From Massilia sp. Mn16-1_5 (GTDB taxonomy: Bacteria > Pseudomonadota > Gammaproteobacteria > Burkholderiales > Burkholderiaceae_D): DNA of 64,000 bases. Both the position numbers and the translations under genes were made by a program. The notes below the pieces were generated by a model. It searched no databases and was not told the DNA's origin. It saw only the letters and a program-made list of their open reading frames with translations. Shown here piece by piece: positions 50,990 to 59,070 of the stretch (the first letter of the stretch is position 1; each line of letters begins with the position of its first letter). Location: the NCBI RefSeq assembly GCF_004798585.1, contig NZ_PPXQ01000006.1, positions 62,001 to 126,000 of the forward strand, in the 5' to 3' direction.

Positions 50990-51015
50990 AAAAAAAACCG
51001 GCCCGAAGGCCGGTT
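50990..51015 (-). terminator. Rho-independent terminator of the low-complexity lipoprotein gene
   Basis: AACCGGCC-CGAA-GGCCGGTT (50996-51015) is followed by a T-run on the minus strand. The gene stop lies 22 bases upstream of the stem. Confidence 0.9.
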
Positions 51016-51036
51016 CTCAAATCAGAAAAGATCTGA

Positions 51037-51327
51037 TTACTTCTTAGCAGCGTCAGCAGCAGCGTCAGCAGCGGTCGAAGCAGCCGAAGCGGCTTCCGAA
51101 GCAGCAGCCGAAGCGGTAGCGGCAGCAGCAGCAGCGTCAGCGGCTGGGGTGGTAGCAGCTGCGTCGGTGGTGGTGGTAGCAGCTGGAGCAGCAGCGTCGG
51201 TGGTGGTGGTGGTGGTTGCAGCAGGTGCTTCAACAGCAGCTGGGGTGGTGGTAGCAGCTTCTTCTTTCTTCGAGCAAGCAGCCAGAGCAACGGCCATCAG
51301 GGAAACGATCAGCAGGGATTTTTTCAT
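51037..51327 (-). CDS. Small low-complexity Ala/Thr-rich lipoprotein
   Basis: A 96-residue precursor with a clear lipoprotein signal (MKKSLLIVSLMAVALAAC, Cys18). The mature part begins SKKEEAATTTPAAVEAPA and then consists almost only of A, T, D, P and S, with runs such as TTTTTT, ending AADAAKK. It would be a flexible outer-membrane-anchored tether. The terminal KK recalls the peptidoglycan-linking end of Lpp, but there are no heptad repeats. The DNA is strongly GCA/GCT repetitive. An AT-rich leader of over 100 bases with a perfect palindrome and a TATAAT box lies upstream. Confidence 0.75.
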   Translation of the reverse strand: MKKSLLIVSLMAVALAACSKKEEAATTTPAAVEAPAATTTTTTDAAAPAATTTTDAAATTPAADAAAAAATASAAASEAASAASTAADAAADAAKK

Positions 51328-51367
51328 GGTTTTTCCTTAATTAAGTAAGTACTTGTTGTTGCGATGA

Positions 51368-51385
51368 ATAATTACCGGTAATTAT
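51368..51385. promoter_or_regulatory. Perfect 18-bp palindrome in the lipoprotein leader
   Basis: ATAATTACCGGTAATTAT is a perfect inverted repeat without a spacer, 41 bases before the lipoprotein start, inside the predicted transcribed leader. It could be an operator or RNA element. Confidence 0.45.
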
Positions 51386-51459
51386 CGCTCGTTGGAATTC
51401 TCGTGTACTTTCATACTGGTAACAGTGCCTGATAGACAACGGAACCTTCCTAACCCGAT

Positions 51460-51486
51460 ATTATAGCCAAATTTACTGAATCGCAA
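51460..51486 (-). promoter_or_regulatory. Candidate promoter of the lipoprotein gene
   Basis: On the minus strand a perfect TATAAT (51465-51460) is preceded by TTGCGA (51486-51481) with 15-base spacing. It implies a leader of about 125 bases. The region 51328-51595 is markedly AT-rich compared with the rest of the window. Confidence 0.5.
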
Positions 51487-51595
51487 TAGAAAACACATGC
51501 CAAAATGGAAGTATTTTGTGAATTAATAAGCTTCATTTTGTTACAAGATGCTACAAACATCAAGATTAGTTTGCGTGTGTTGACATACCTCTAAT

Positions 51596-52075
51596 TTACA
51601 GCCCCGTGATCGTCGGCGCCAGCGTTAAAACCGACTCTTCCCACAGCGCTTCAAAGCGGTGCGCGGGCAATTCGACTTCCGCCGGCGCGTCGAATGCCGC
51701 TTCGCCACGCAGGTGGTCGCAATGGAAGCGGCGCACCACGTGCAGGCCGTCGGCAAGTGCGAACGAGTCGCTCAAGTGGCGCAGCGAGCGCGGCGTCTGG
51801 CGGCACTCCACCCGGTGGCTGTAGTCGCGTACGGCGCGCAGGAAACGCGGACAGGCGCGCTCGATGTGCCTGCTATCGTGCAGCGCCAGGCGCAGGCTGC
51901 CGCCGGCGTGCAGGAAGGCGCGCAGGCGCGCCTCGGTATCTGGCGAGCCCAGCGGCCAGACCGCGAAATCGGGATCGAACAGGTCGAGCCGGCCCTGCGC
52001 CCGCGCCAGCAGCGCGTACCAGTGCGCCTCGAGCTCGCGGCGCGTATCGAAACGGGCGATGGCCGGCTCGTTCAC
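51596..52075 (-). CDS. Uncharacterised protein downstream of roxA
   Basis: A 159-residue protein starts at GTG 52075 (MNEPAIARFDTRRELEAHWYALLARAQGRLDLFDPDFAVWPL). The pattern of strand-helix alternation, LRLALHDSRHIERACPRFLRAVRDYSHRVECRQTPRSLRHLSDSFALADGLHVVRRFH, recalls a half phospholipase-D-like fold found in small unnamed domains (possibly DUF7931), but no HKD motif is seen. Its start lies 3 bases after the roxA stop, so it is probably co-transcribed. Function unknown. Confidence 0.6.
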   Translation of the reverse strand: MNEPAIARFDTRRELEAHWYALLARAQGRLDLFDPDFAVWPLGSPDTEARLRAFLHAGGSLRLALHDSRHIERACPRFLRAVRDYSHRVECRQTPRSLRHLSDSFALADGLHVVRRFHCDHLRGEAAFDAPAEVELPAHRFEALWEESVLTLAPTITGL

Positions 52076-52078
52076 GAT

Positions 52079-53200
52079 TCAGCCCAGTTCGACCCAGCCG
52101 TCGCTGTACCAGGTGTACAGCGCTTCCAGCACGTCGTCCGAGCCTTGCGCCAGCTGTTCGCCCGTCAGGCGGCGCTCGTTGGCCAGCACGTCGAGGACAA
52201 TCTTGTCCGCACGGCTGACCGCGAAGGATTCGCCGTTGATGAAGACGTGCTTGCCGCGGTAGAGCATCAGGGTCTTTGCCGACAGCTTCAGGCCGCGCTT
52301 GGCGGCCGTTTCCATGAAGCGGCCGACGGTGAGCGGCTTGGCAGGCGGCGTGAAGAACACGTTGTGCTTCGGCTCGGACATGTACTCGCCGAAGAAAACG
52401 GTCACGTCTTCCTCGTCCCAGCGCACCTTGTTGAGTTCCTCGGTGATGGACGTCAGCATCTCGCGCGGGATCTCGGCCGGGTTCTTCGCGGGCTGCAGCT
52501 CCGGGTCGGCATAACGGCCGGGCAGGTCGATCGAGTCGGCCATGAACTGCAGGAAGGCTTCGCCGATTTCCTGGAACGAAGGGGAGCGGAAGCCGATCGA
52601 ATACGTCATGCACTCGCCTTCGGCGATGCCGTCGTGGGCATAGTGCGGGGGCAGGTACAACATGTCGCCCGGTTCCAGCACAAATTCTTGTTCCGGGGTA
52701 AAGTTCGACAGGATCTTCAGCGGCAGGCCTTCGACCAGGGAAAGGTCTTGCTGGGCGCTGATCTTCCAGCGTCGCTTGCCGTGCGCCTGCAGCAGGAACA
52801 CGTCGTAGGAATCGAAGTGGGGACCGACGCCGCCGCCATCGGTGGCGTAGCTGACCATCAGGTCGTCCAGGCGTGCATCGGGCAGGAAGCGGAACTCGCG
52901 CAGGAGGGCGTCGGCTTTTTCGTCGAACAGGTTGACGCCTTGCACCAGCATGGTCCACTCGCGCTGGGTGCGCGGCGGCAGTTCGGTCAATGGGCCGTGC
53001 TGCATGTCCCATTGGCCGTCGCTGAGCGTCACCAGGCGCGATTCGACGTGGTTTTTCGTGGCGGCTTCAGCCAGCTTCGAGAAGGTGAGTAAGGGCTTGA
53101 AACCGGGGATGGCGTTGCGGATCAACAGGGGCTTCTTGTGCCAGTAATCGCGCAGGAATTGGGCAGGGGTAATGTTCCCGAGGAGCTGTAATTTTTTCAT
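52079..53200 (-). CDS. RoxA/YcfD-type ribosomal protein L16 arginine hydroxylase (cupin, JmjC-like)
   Basis: A 373-residue 2-oxoglutarate/Fe(II) oxygenase. The iron triad is His128 and Asp130 (GPHFDSYDVFLLQ) and His189 (PPHYAHDG), nearly the same positions as in E. coli YcfD. The N-terminal FLRDYWHKKPLLIRNAI and the C-terminal winged-helix region (LTVGRFMETAAKRGLKL) are family-typical. YcfD hydroxylates Arg81 of L16, so the expected target is the ribosome. It forms a unit with the downstream hypothetical gene and is divergent from slyD. Confidence 0.93.
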   Translation of the reverse strand: MKKLQLLGNITPAQFLRDYWHKKPLLIRNAIPGFKPLLTFSKLAEAATKNHVESRLVTLSDGQWDMQHGPLTELPPRTQREWTMLVQGVNLFDEKADALLREFRFLPDARLDDLMVSYATDGGGVGPHFDSYDVFLLQAHGKRRWKISAQQDLSLVEGLPLKILSNFTPEQEFVLEPGDMLYLPPHYAHDGIAEGECMTYSIGFRSPSFQEIGEAFLQFMADSIDLPGRYADPELQPAKNPAEIPREMLTSITEELNKVRWDEEDVTVFFGEYMSEPKHNVFFTPPAKPLTVGRFMETAAKRGLKLSAKTLMLYRGKHVFINGESFAVSRADKIVLDVLANERRLTGEQLAQGSDDVLEALYTWYSDGWVELG

Positions 53201-53290
53201 GCATCATTATAACCAGCCCGGCATGGCGTAGCAGCGCGGGCGGCAGCGGAGGAAGGGTATAATCCGCTCCTTACAACGAAAGGAAGTGCG

Positions 53291-53839
53291 ATGAAGATTG
53301 CGAAGAATACGGTCGTGACGGTGAACTACAAGCTGTCGGATGCCCAGAACAACCTGATCGAAGAAGGCGCACAGCCGATGGTGTACCTGCACGGCGGCTA
53401 CGAGAACACCCTGCCGAAGATCGAAGAGCACCTCGACGGCAAGGAAGTCGGCTTCACCTCGCAGCTGCAGGTCGAACCGGACGACGCGTTCGGCGACTAC
53501 GACGCCGAGCTGGTCAAGGTCGAAGACCGCAAGCGCCTGCCGGAGCCGCTCGAAGTCGGCATGCAGTTCGAAGGCATGGCCGACGGCGCGCCGGACGAAG
53601 AGCCGATGATCTTCACCGTCACCGAAATCGCCGACGACAAGGTCGTCCTCGACGGCAACCACCCGCTGGCCGGCATGGCCCTGCGCTTCGAACTTTCGGT
53701 GGTCGACGTACGCGCCGCGACCGACGAAGAGATCGCCCACGGCCACGTGCACGGCGCCCACGGTCACCACCACGGTGAAGACGAAGGCGGCGACGACAGC
53801 GAGCCGGGCGATCATTTCCGTAGCCAGCCGCTGCATTAA
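53291..53839 (+). CDS. slyD: FKBP-type peptidyl-prolyl isomerase SlyD
   Basis: A 182-residue protein from ATG 53291 behind GGAAG. MKIAKNTVVTVNYKLSDAQNNLIEEG begins the FKBP domain, with a chaperone insert-in-flap (EDRKRLPEPLEVGMQFEG) and VVLDGNHPLAGMALRFELSVVDVRAAT. The C-terminal tail AHGHVHGAHGHHHGEDEGG is His-rich, as in nickel-binding SlyD. It aids proline isomerisation, folding and nickel delivery. The tail is shorter than in E. coli and lacks its many Cys residues. Confidence 0.95.
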   Translation: MKIAKNTVVTVNYKLSDAQNNLIEEGAQPMVYLHGGYENTLPKIEEHLDGKEVGFTSQLQVEPDDAFGDYDAELVKVEDRKRLPEPLEVGMQFEGMADGAPDEEPMIFTVTEIADDKVVLDGNHPLAGMALRFELSVVDVRAATDEEIAHGHVHGAHGHHHGEDEGGDDSEPGDHFRSQPLH

Positions 53840-53846
53840 ATAGAAT

Positions 53847-53868
53847 CGGGGACCTTGGTCCCCGTTTT
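53847..53868 (+). terminator. Rho-independent terminator of slyD
   Basis: CGGGGACC-TT-GGTCCCCG is followed by TTTTG, 8 bases past the slyD stop codon. Confidence 0.8.
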
Positions 53869-53874
53869 GCATTT

Positions 53875-53937
53875 GGTGGGCACGGGGCGCCCACCCTACG
53901 GCTGCGGCATTTGTAGGGTGGGCGCCCCGTGCCCACC
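53875..53937. repeat. REP/BIME-like element, copy 4
   Basis: Perfect 25-bp inverted arms (53875-53899 and 53913-53937) are separated by 13 bases. The arms are identical to those of copy 2. It lies just beyond the slyD terminator, before a convergent gene end. Confidence 0.8.
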
Positions 53938-53949
53938 TTGTTCCGACGA

Positions 53950-54900
53950 TTACTCCCCCGCGTCCTTCACGGTAAATAAGGCCTTCTCCCCCGGCGTCAC
54001 CTTGATCTCGACCGCCTCGCCTCCCACCGACACGTGCCCGATGTTGTCGCGCCACTCGATGCGTGGATGCGCCTTCTTCGGCAGCGCCGCGCTGTCCACC
54101 AGCAGCACCTTGCCGTCGAATTTCTGGGCCAGCGCCTGCAGCTGCTTGCGCGTGGCCGCGAAGCCGTCCTGCGTGCTTGGGGCGCGCCGCAGCAGCGAGC
54201 GCAGGCCGGTCGGCTCGGCCAGCGGTTTCACATCGCCCTCGGTGAACAGCACGATCGCATCGACCTTGTCGCCGCGCGCCAGCGCGAACAGGCGGTTCAG
54301 CCAGAAGCGGGTCGCCACCAGCCGGTCTTCGTACTCGCTGTTGCGCCCGGCCGCGGCCAGGTAGTGGTTGTTGTTGGCGGGGAGGTTGACGGTGGCGTAG
54401 AGCACCGAGTCCACCGTCCAGTGGGCGTTCTCGGCATAGCTGCGAAAACGCGGGCTGGTCGAGAGACGGGTCAGCGCCAGCTTTTTGACGCCCAGCGATT
54501 GCGGATCGCCGTGGAACAGCTCGCGCAGCCGGTTCAGACGCTCGATCGCGTTGGTGCGGCCGGCCGAGTTGCGGCACTCGGTCCAGTCGCTACCGGCCGG
54601 CAGCACGATCATGGGGCGTTTGGCTTTCTCGACCAGTTCGCGCCTTTCCTGGTACAGCTTGTCGCCGCAAGGCTCGCCCGCCGCCTTGATGCCGGTGACG
54701 ACGACAAAGGAGAGCGACTTGTCGTTGGTGCGCGCCAGCGCCTTCCTGAAATGCTCGTCGCCCGGCTTGTCGAAGCTGTGGCCGATGACGCCGAAGCGGT
54801 GGGCGTCATGCGTCTCGCGTCCGTCACGCGCTGTGGCCTGCAGCGGCGCCGACAGCAGGGCGCACAGGGCGGTGGCGAGGACGAGCCGCGGACTGTACAT
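53950..54900 (-). CDS. Exported protein resembling a degenerate calcineurin-like phosphoesterase
   Basis: A 316-residue precursor with a signal peptide (LVLATALCALLSAPLQATA). The order of segments FGVIGHSFDKPGDEHFRKALA, LSFVVVTGIKAAGEPCGDKLYQERRELVEKAKRPMIVLPAGSDWTEC and VDAIVLFTEGDVKPL follows the D-x-H, GD-x-x-D, GNH(D/E) layout of metallophosphoesterases, but the metal ligands at the first three sites are changed (IGH, TGI, GSDW). It is probably a non-catalytic or altered member. Its ATG overlaps the mutS stop (ATGA), an odd operon partner. Confidence 0.55.
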   Translation of the reverse strand: MYSPRLVLATALCALLSAPLQATARDGRETHDAHRFGVIGHSFDKPGDEHFRKALARTNDKSLSFVVVTGIKAAGEPCGDKLYQERRELVEKAKRPMIVLPAGSDWTECRNSAGRTNAIERLNRLRELFHGDPQSLGVKKLALTRLSTSPRFRSYAENAHWTVDSVLYATVNLPANNNHYLAAAGRNSEYEDRLVATRFWLNRLFALARGDKVDAIVLFTEGDVKPLAEPTGLRSLLRRAPSTQDGFAATRKQLQALAQKFDGKVLLVDSAALPKKAHPRIEWRDNIGHVSVGGEAVEIKVTPGEKALFTVKDAGE

Positions 54901-57563
54901 CAGGCGGCGAGGCGCTTCAGTTCGTACAGGCGCTCGAGCGCCTCGCGCGGGCTCAGGGCGTCCGGATCGAGGTCGTCGAGGGCGGCCAGCAGCGCGGGCG
55001 GCACAGCTGCGACCTCCGGCTGCGGCGCCTCGGCTTCCAGCTCGGGCTCGTCAAGCGGCTGTGCGAACAGGTCGCGCTGCGGCGTCGCATCCAGCGCCTG
55101 CGATTCGAGCCGCGCCAAGTGCTTGCGCGCGGCCTTGATCACGCTTGGGGGCACGCCCGCCAGCTGCGCCACCTGCAAGCCGTAGCTTTGCGACGCCGGC
55201 CCGTCCTGCACCGCGTGCAGGAACACGATGGTGTCCTTGTGCTCGACCGCCGACAGGTGCACGTTGGCCGCGCTCGGGTGGCTTTCCGGCAGCTGGGTCA
55301 GTTCGAAATAGTGGGTCGCGAACAGGGTAAAACTGCGGCTGATGTCGATCAGGTGCCGCGCGATGGCCCAGGCCAGCGCCAGGCCATCGAACGTCGAGGT
55401 GCCGCGTCCGACTTCGTCCATCAGCACCAGCGAATGCTCGGTGGCGCCGTTCAGGATCGCGGCCGATTCGGTCATCTCGACCATGAAGGTCGAACGGCCG
55501 CCGGCCAGGTCGTCGTTGGCGCCGATACGGGTGAAGATGCGGTCGATCGGGCCGATGGTGGCGCTGGTAGCGGGAACGTAGCTGCCCACATAGGCCAGCA
55601 GCACGATCAGCGCGGTCTGGCGCATGAAGGTCGATTTACCGCCCATGTTCGGGCCGGTAATCAAGAGCAGGCGGCGCTCGTTGGAGAGCCGGCAGTCGTT
55701 GGCGATGAAGCGTTCGATCTGTTTTTCGACGACCGGATGGCGGCCCTCGACGATGTTCAGGCAGGGCGCGTCGACCAGTGTTGGTGCGCACCAGTTGTGG
55801 CGCATCGCGTGGCTGGCCAGCGCGACCAGGGTATCGACCTGGGCCAGGCCCTGGGCAATCGTCTGCAGCTCGCCGATGTGCGGCGCCAGGCAGGCCAGCA
55901 GCTCGTCGTACAGGGCTTTTTCGCGCACCAGGGCCTTGTCCTGGGCCGACAGCGCCTTGTCCTCGAAGGCCTTCAGTTCCGGCGTGATGTAGCGCTCGCA
56001 GTTTTTCAAGGTTTGGCGGCGGCGGTAATCGTCGGGGACTTTGTCGGTCTGGCCGTTGGTGACCTCGATATAAAAGCCGTGCACCTTGTTGTATTCGACA
56101 CGCAGGTTGGCGATGCCGGTGCGGGCGCGTTCGCGTGTTTCGAGGTCGACCAGGAACTGGCCGGCGTTCTCGGATAGCGCGCGCAGCTCGTCGAGTTCGG
56201 CGTCGAAGCCGCGCGCGAACACGCCGCCGTCGCGCACCATCGCGCTCGGCTCCTCGGCCACCGCGCGCTGCAGGAGGTCGAGACAGGGCACCGGCGTATC
56301 GATCGCTTCGTGCAGTTCGCGCAGCAGGCAGGAGTCGCCTGGGATGAAGCAGCGCGCCAGCTGGCGGCGCAGTTCTGGCAACTGCTTGAGGCCGTCGCGC
56401 AGGCTGGCCAGGTCGCGCGGGCGCACCGATAGCAACGCGATGCGCGTGGTGATGCGCTCGATGTCGGGCACGTCGTTCAGCGTGGCGGACAGGCCGCCTG
56501 CTGCATCGGCTTGCGCCAGCGCTTCGATCGCCTCGTGGCGCGAACGGGCGACTGCCTGGTCGCGGCGCGCATGGTGCAGCCAGTGGCGCAGCATGCGCGA
56601 ACCCATCGCGGTGCGGCAGCCGTCGAGCAGGGAAAACAGGGTCGGCGCTTCCTGGCCGCGGATGGTTTCCGTCAGCTCCAGGTTGCGGCGGGTGGCGGCG
56701 TCGAGGCCGATGAATTCGTTTTCGGACTCCACCGCGAGACTCTTCACGTGCTGCAGGCCGCGTCCTTGCGTCGATTGCGCATAACGCAGCAGCGCGCCGG
56801 CCGCGCCGAAAGCGGCGCCGAGGCCGTCGGCGCCGAAGCCGGTGAGGGTGGCCACACCCAGCTGTTCGAGCAGGGCCTTGTGGCCTTTCACCACGTCGAA
56901 ATGCCATTCCGGCACGCGCTGCGTGTGGGCGACGGGGTTGTCCTCGAACAGGTCGCCGTCGTCGGCGCGCAGGATCTCGGCCGGAGAAATACGCTCCAGT
57001 TCCTGCGCCAGGCGCGACGCCACCGTGCGTTCGTCGCCGGAGAATTCCATCAGGCGCAGCGCGCCGCTGGCCAGCGACAGCCAGGCCAGGCCGACGGTGG
57101 CGGACTTGCGCTGGGAGACGGTGCACAGGGCCAGCAGCGAGCGTTCGGCCTTTTCGGGCAGCAGGTCGGAATCGGTCAGCGTGCCGGGCGTGACCACGCG
57201 CACCACCTTGCGCTCGACCGGGCCCTTGGACAGGGCCGGATCGCCGATCTGTTCGCAGATCGCGCAGGACTCGCCCAGCTTGACCAGCTTGGCCAGGTAG
57301 GGATCCAGCGAGTGGAAGGGCACGCCCGCCATCTTGATCGGATTGCCGCCGTTGGAGCCGCGCGCGGTCAGGGTGATGCCGAGGATGCGTGCGGCCTTCT
57401 CGGCATCCTCGAAGAACAGCTCGTAGAAGTCGCCCATGCGGTAGAACACCAGCATGGTGGGGTAATCGGCCTTGATGCGTAGGTACTGCTGCATCATGGG
57501 CGTCACTTTTTCCGACGTTGCACGTGCGGCGGCGGCATTGATTTCGGTGGGAACGGTGGTCAT
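54900..57563 (-). CDS. mutS: DNA mismatch repair protein MutS
   Basis: An 887-residue ATPase. Domain I carries the mismatch-reading motif GDFYELF with Phe46 and Glu48. A connector, core and clamp follow, then the ABC ATPase: Walker [10 protein letters not shown], signature region [17 protein letters not shown], Walker [17 protein letters not shown] and the helix-turn-helix with [11 protein letters not shown]. The C-terminal tail ([26 protein letters not shown]) matches the tetramerisation/dimerisation domain. Length is normal. The ATG at 57563 is used. Its stop overlaps the next gene. Confidence 0.97.
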   Translation of the reverse strand: MTTVPTEINAAAARATSEKVTPMMQQYLRIKADYPTMLVFYRMGDFYELFFEDAEKAARILGITLTARGSNGGNPIKMAGVPFHSLDPYLAKLVKLGESCAICEQIGDPALSKGPVERKVVRVVTPGTLTDSDLLPEKAERSLLALCTVSQRKSATVGLAWLSLASGALRLMEFSGDERTVASRLAQELERISPAEILRADDGDLFEDNPVAHTQRVPEWHFDVVKGHKALLEQLGVATLTGFGADGLGAAFGAAGALLRYAQSTQGRGLQHVKSLAVESENEFIGLDAATRRNLELTETIRGQEAPTLFSLLDGCRTAMGSRMLRHWLHHARRDQAVARSRHEAIEALAQADAAGGLSATLNDVPDIERITTRIALLSVRPRDLASLRDGLKQLPELRRQLARCFIPGDSCLLRELHEAIDTPVPCLDLLQRAVAEEPSAMVRDGGVFARGFDAELDELRALSENAGQFLVDLETRERARTGIANLRVEYNKVHGFYIEVTNGQTDKVPDDYRRRQTLKNCERYITPELKAFEDKALSAQDKALVREKALYDELLACLAPHIGELQTIAQGLAQVDTLVALASHAMRHNWCAPTLVDAPCLNIVEGRHPVVEKQIERFIANDCRLSNERRLLLITGPNMGGKSTFMRQTALIVLLAYVGSYVPATSATIGPIDRIFTRIGANDDLAGGRSTFMVEMTESAAILNGATEHSLVLMDEVGRGTSTFDGLALAWAIARHLIDISRSFTLFATHYFELTQLPESHPSAANVHLSAVEHKDTIVFLHAVQDGPASQSYGLQVAQLAGVPPSVIKAARKHLARLESQALDATPQRDLFAQPLDEPELEAEAPQPEVAAVPPALLAALDDLDPDALSPREALERLYELKRLAA

Positions 57564-57677
57564 TTCTGTTGAATTCGGTAAGGCCGGGCGAACAGCCGAG
57601 CCAAGACCGCCATTTTACAACCATCGGCTGGGCAGCAGCATGTCGGACCGGTCATGCCGGTGCCGCAAGGAGGGAAC

Positions 57678-58130
57678 TCAGCTACGCAGCAGCTGCATGA
57701 TCGTATCGAGCCGGTAGGGCTTGGCCGTGAACAGGTAGCTGCGCGCGCGGTCCAGCATCATCTCCGGCACCGTGAAGCCGGAAGTGAGCACGATCTTGAC
57801 GCGCGGGTAGAACTCCGAGACGGCGTCGGCCAGCTGCAGGCCGTTCATGCCCGGCATCATGATGTCGGAGAAGACGGCGTCGATGTCGCCCTCGCTGCCG
57901 AGGAGGCGCAGCGCGTCCATCGCCGAGTAGGCGACCACGACCTCGAGCCCGCGGCTGCGCAGCAGCGCTTCGGCCAGGTCGGCCAGGTCTTCCTCGTCGT
58001 CCACGACCAGCACCTTGCGCACCAGGCCGGCCGTGCCCGCGAAATCGTCCTGCGCGGACGCATCGCGGCCTTTCACGCCGGGCGGGACGGCGTTCGACGA
58101 CAGCCGGTAGACAGACGACGTACCAAACAC
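57678..58130 (-). CDS. Stand-alone response regulator receiver protein (copy A)
   Basis: GTG 58130 is chosen because AAGGAG lies 5 bases upstream. ATG 58163 is possible but has no ribosome-binding site. The 150-residue product has a ~35-residue leader, then the receiver: RKVLVVDDEEDLADLAEALLRSRGLEVVVAYSAMDAL, the phospho-acceptor in DAVFSDIMMPGMNG, VKIVLTSGF and the conserved Lys in LFTAKPY. No output domain is present, so it should act by protein contact or as a phosphate shuttle. It opens divergently from the pseudo-receiver gene. Confidence 0.85.
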   Translation of the reverse strand: MFGTSSVYRLSSNAVPPGVKGRDASAQDDFAGTAGLVRKVLVVDDEEDLADLAEALLRSRGLEVVVAYSAMDALRLLGSEGDIDAVFSDIMMPGMNGLQLADAVSEFYPRVKIVLTSGFTVPEMMLDRARSYLFTAKPYRLDTIMQLLRS

Positions 58131-58295
58131 GACAGCTCCTTCGGAAATGCGGGTGTTCCCCATGGAGGGCAGTATGCAGGAATGTGGAAATGCACCGCGA
58201 ACGATTGCCCGTTCGAATCGTGCCGTGCGGAACGCTGCCAAAATAATTCGGCTGGCTGCCCTTGATTTTTGCGAAACAGGCGTAACCCCAAGCAT

Positions 58296-58676
58296 ATGCC
58301 CAACCATCGCAAAACGATTCTCGTCCTGTATCCAACTGCTTCCGATGCCGCCAGCCTGCGCCGCCTGTTCGGCAAGCTGGGGCATATCGCGGTCACGGCG
58401 GACGGCCCACGTGCCACGCTCAAGGCGCTCGACACCGTGCGCTTCGACATTATCCTGACCAGCATCGGCGCGGCCCGTGCCGGCAAGCAGTTCAGCTTCG
58501 TGCAGGAATTGCGCGTGGCCGCGCCCGGAAGCGCCGTGATCGGTATCAGGGAGGCGGGAGGAGAAGCCGTGAACGAGGCATGGCTGGGCGAATGCGATGC
58601 ATCCGTGCCGGCGCCGCTGTCGCCGTCGCGGATGCAGTGGGTGCTCGATTTCGAGCTGCGTTATTTCGGCAGCTGA
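58296..58676 (+). CDS. Degenerate receiver-domain protein (pseudo-receiver)
   Basis: A 126-residue protein from ATG 58296. It keeps the receiver layout (RKTILVLYPTASDAASLRRLFGKLGHIAVTADGPRATLKALDTVRFDIILTSIGAARAGKQF), but the phospho-acceptor position is Ser56 (DIILTS) instead of Asp, the acidic pair at the first strand is missing (VLYPT), and the later Lys is not evident (VIGIREAGG). It cannot be phosphorylated in the usual way and may be a phosphorylation-independent partner of the neighbouring regulators. Confidence 0.65.
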   Translation: MPNHRKTILVLYPTASDAASLRRLFGKLGHIAVTADGPRATLKALDTVRFDIILTSIGAARAGKQFSFVQELRVAAPGSAVIGIREAGGEAVNEAWLGECDASVPAPLSPSRMQWVLDFELRYFGS

Positions 58677-58687
58677 ACCTGCCTGAA

Positions 58688-59068
58688 TCAATCAGCAGGA
58701 CGGTTGAGCGCGACGGTCGCAGCGTCGAGCAGCAGGTTGTGCAGTTCGGCCACCAGCTGGTCGCCCATGACCGGCTTGGCCAGGACGCGCACGCCGGGAA
58801 TGGTGGTCTTCAATTCGTGGCCGAATGCCGAGACCATCATGGCCGGCAGGCCGGGCTGGCGCGCGCGCAGGGCGAGCAGCAGGTCGTCGCCGTTCATGCC
58901 CGGCATGCGGAAGTCGGTGATGACGGCATCGACCGCATGTGAGGAATGCAGGGCCAGCGCGTCGCGGCCGTTGTCGGCCATGAGGACGCGAAAACCCGCT
59001 GCGTCGAGGTAGCGCCGGAACACGTAGCTGACGGCGAGGTCGTCTTCGACCAGGAGGATGTTCTTCAT
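58688..59068 (-). CDS. Stand-alone response regulator receiver protein (copy B)
   Basis: A 126-residue receiver with no output domain: MKNILLVEDDLAVSYVFRRYLDAAGFRVLMADNGRDALAL, acceptor Asp in AVITDFRMPGMNGDD, and Lys in VRVLAKPVMG. AAGGATAAGC precedes ATG 59068; the AAGGA overlaps the stop of the LOV kinase gene, 2 bases away, so the two are translationally linked. It is the natural partner for the LOV hybrid kinase and could form a phosphorelay with it. Confidence 0.92.
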   Translation of the reverse strand: MKNILLVEDDLAVSYVFRRYLDAAGFRVLMADNGRDALALHSSHAVDAVITDFRMPGMNGDDLLLALRARQPGLPAMMVSAFGHELKTTIPGVRVLAKPVMGDQLVAELHNLLLDAATVALNRPAD

Positions 59069-59070
59069 GC

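Noticed and set aside
51149-51340. CRISPR-like or tandem-repeat array in the GCA/GCT-rich DNA
   Set aside because: The repetition is codon-level low complexity in a lipoprotein gene, with no spaced direct repeats of CRISPR length.
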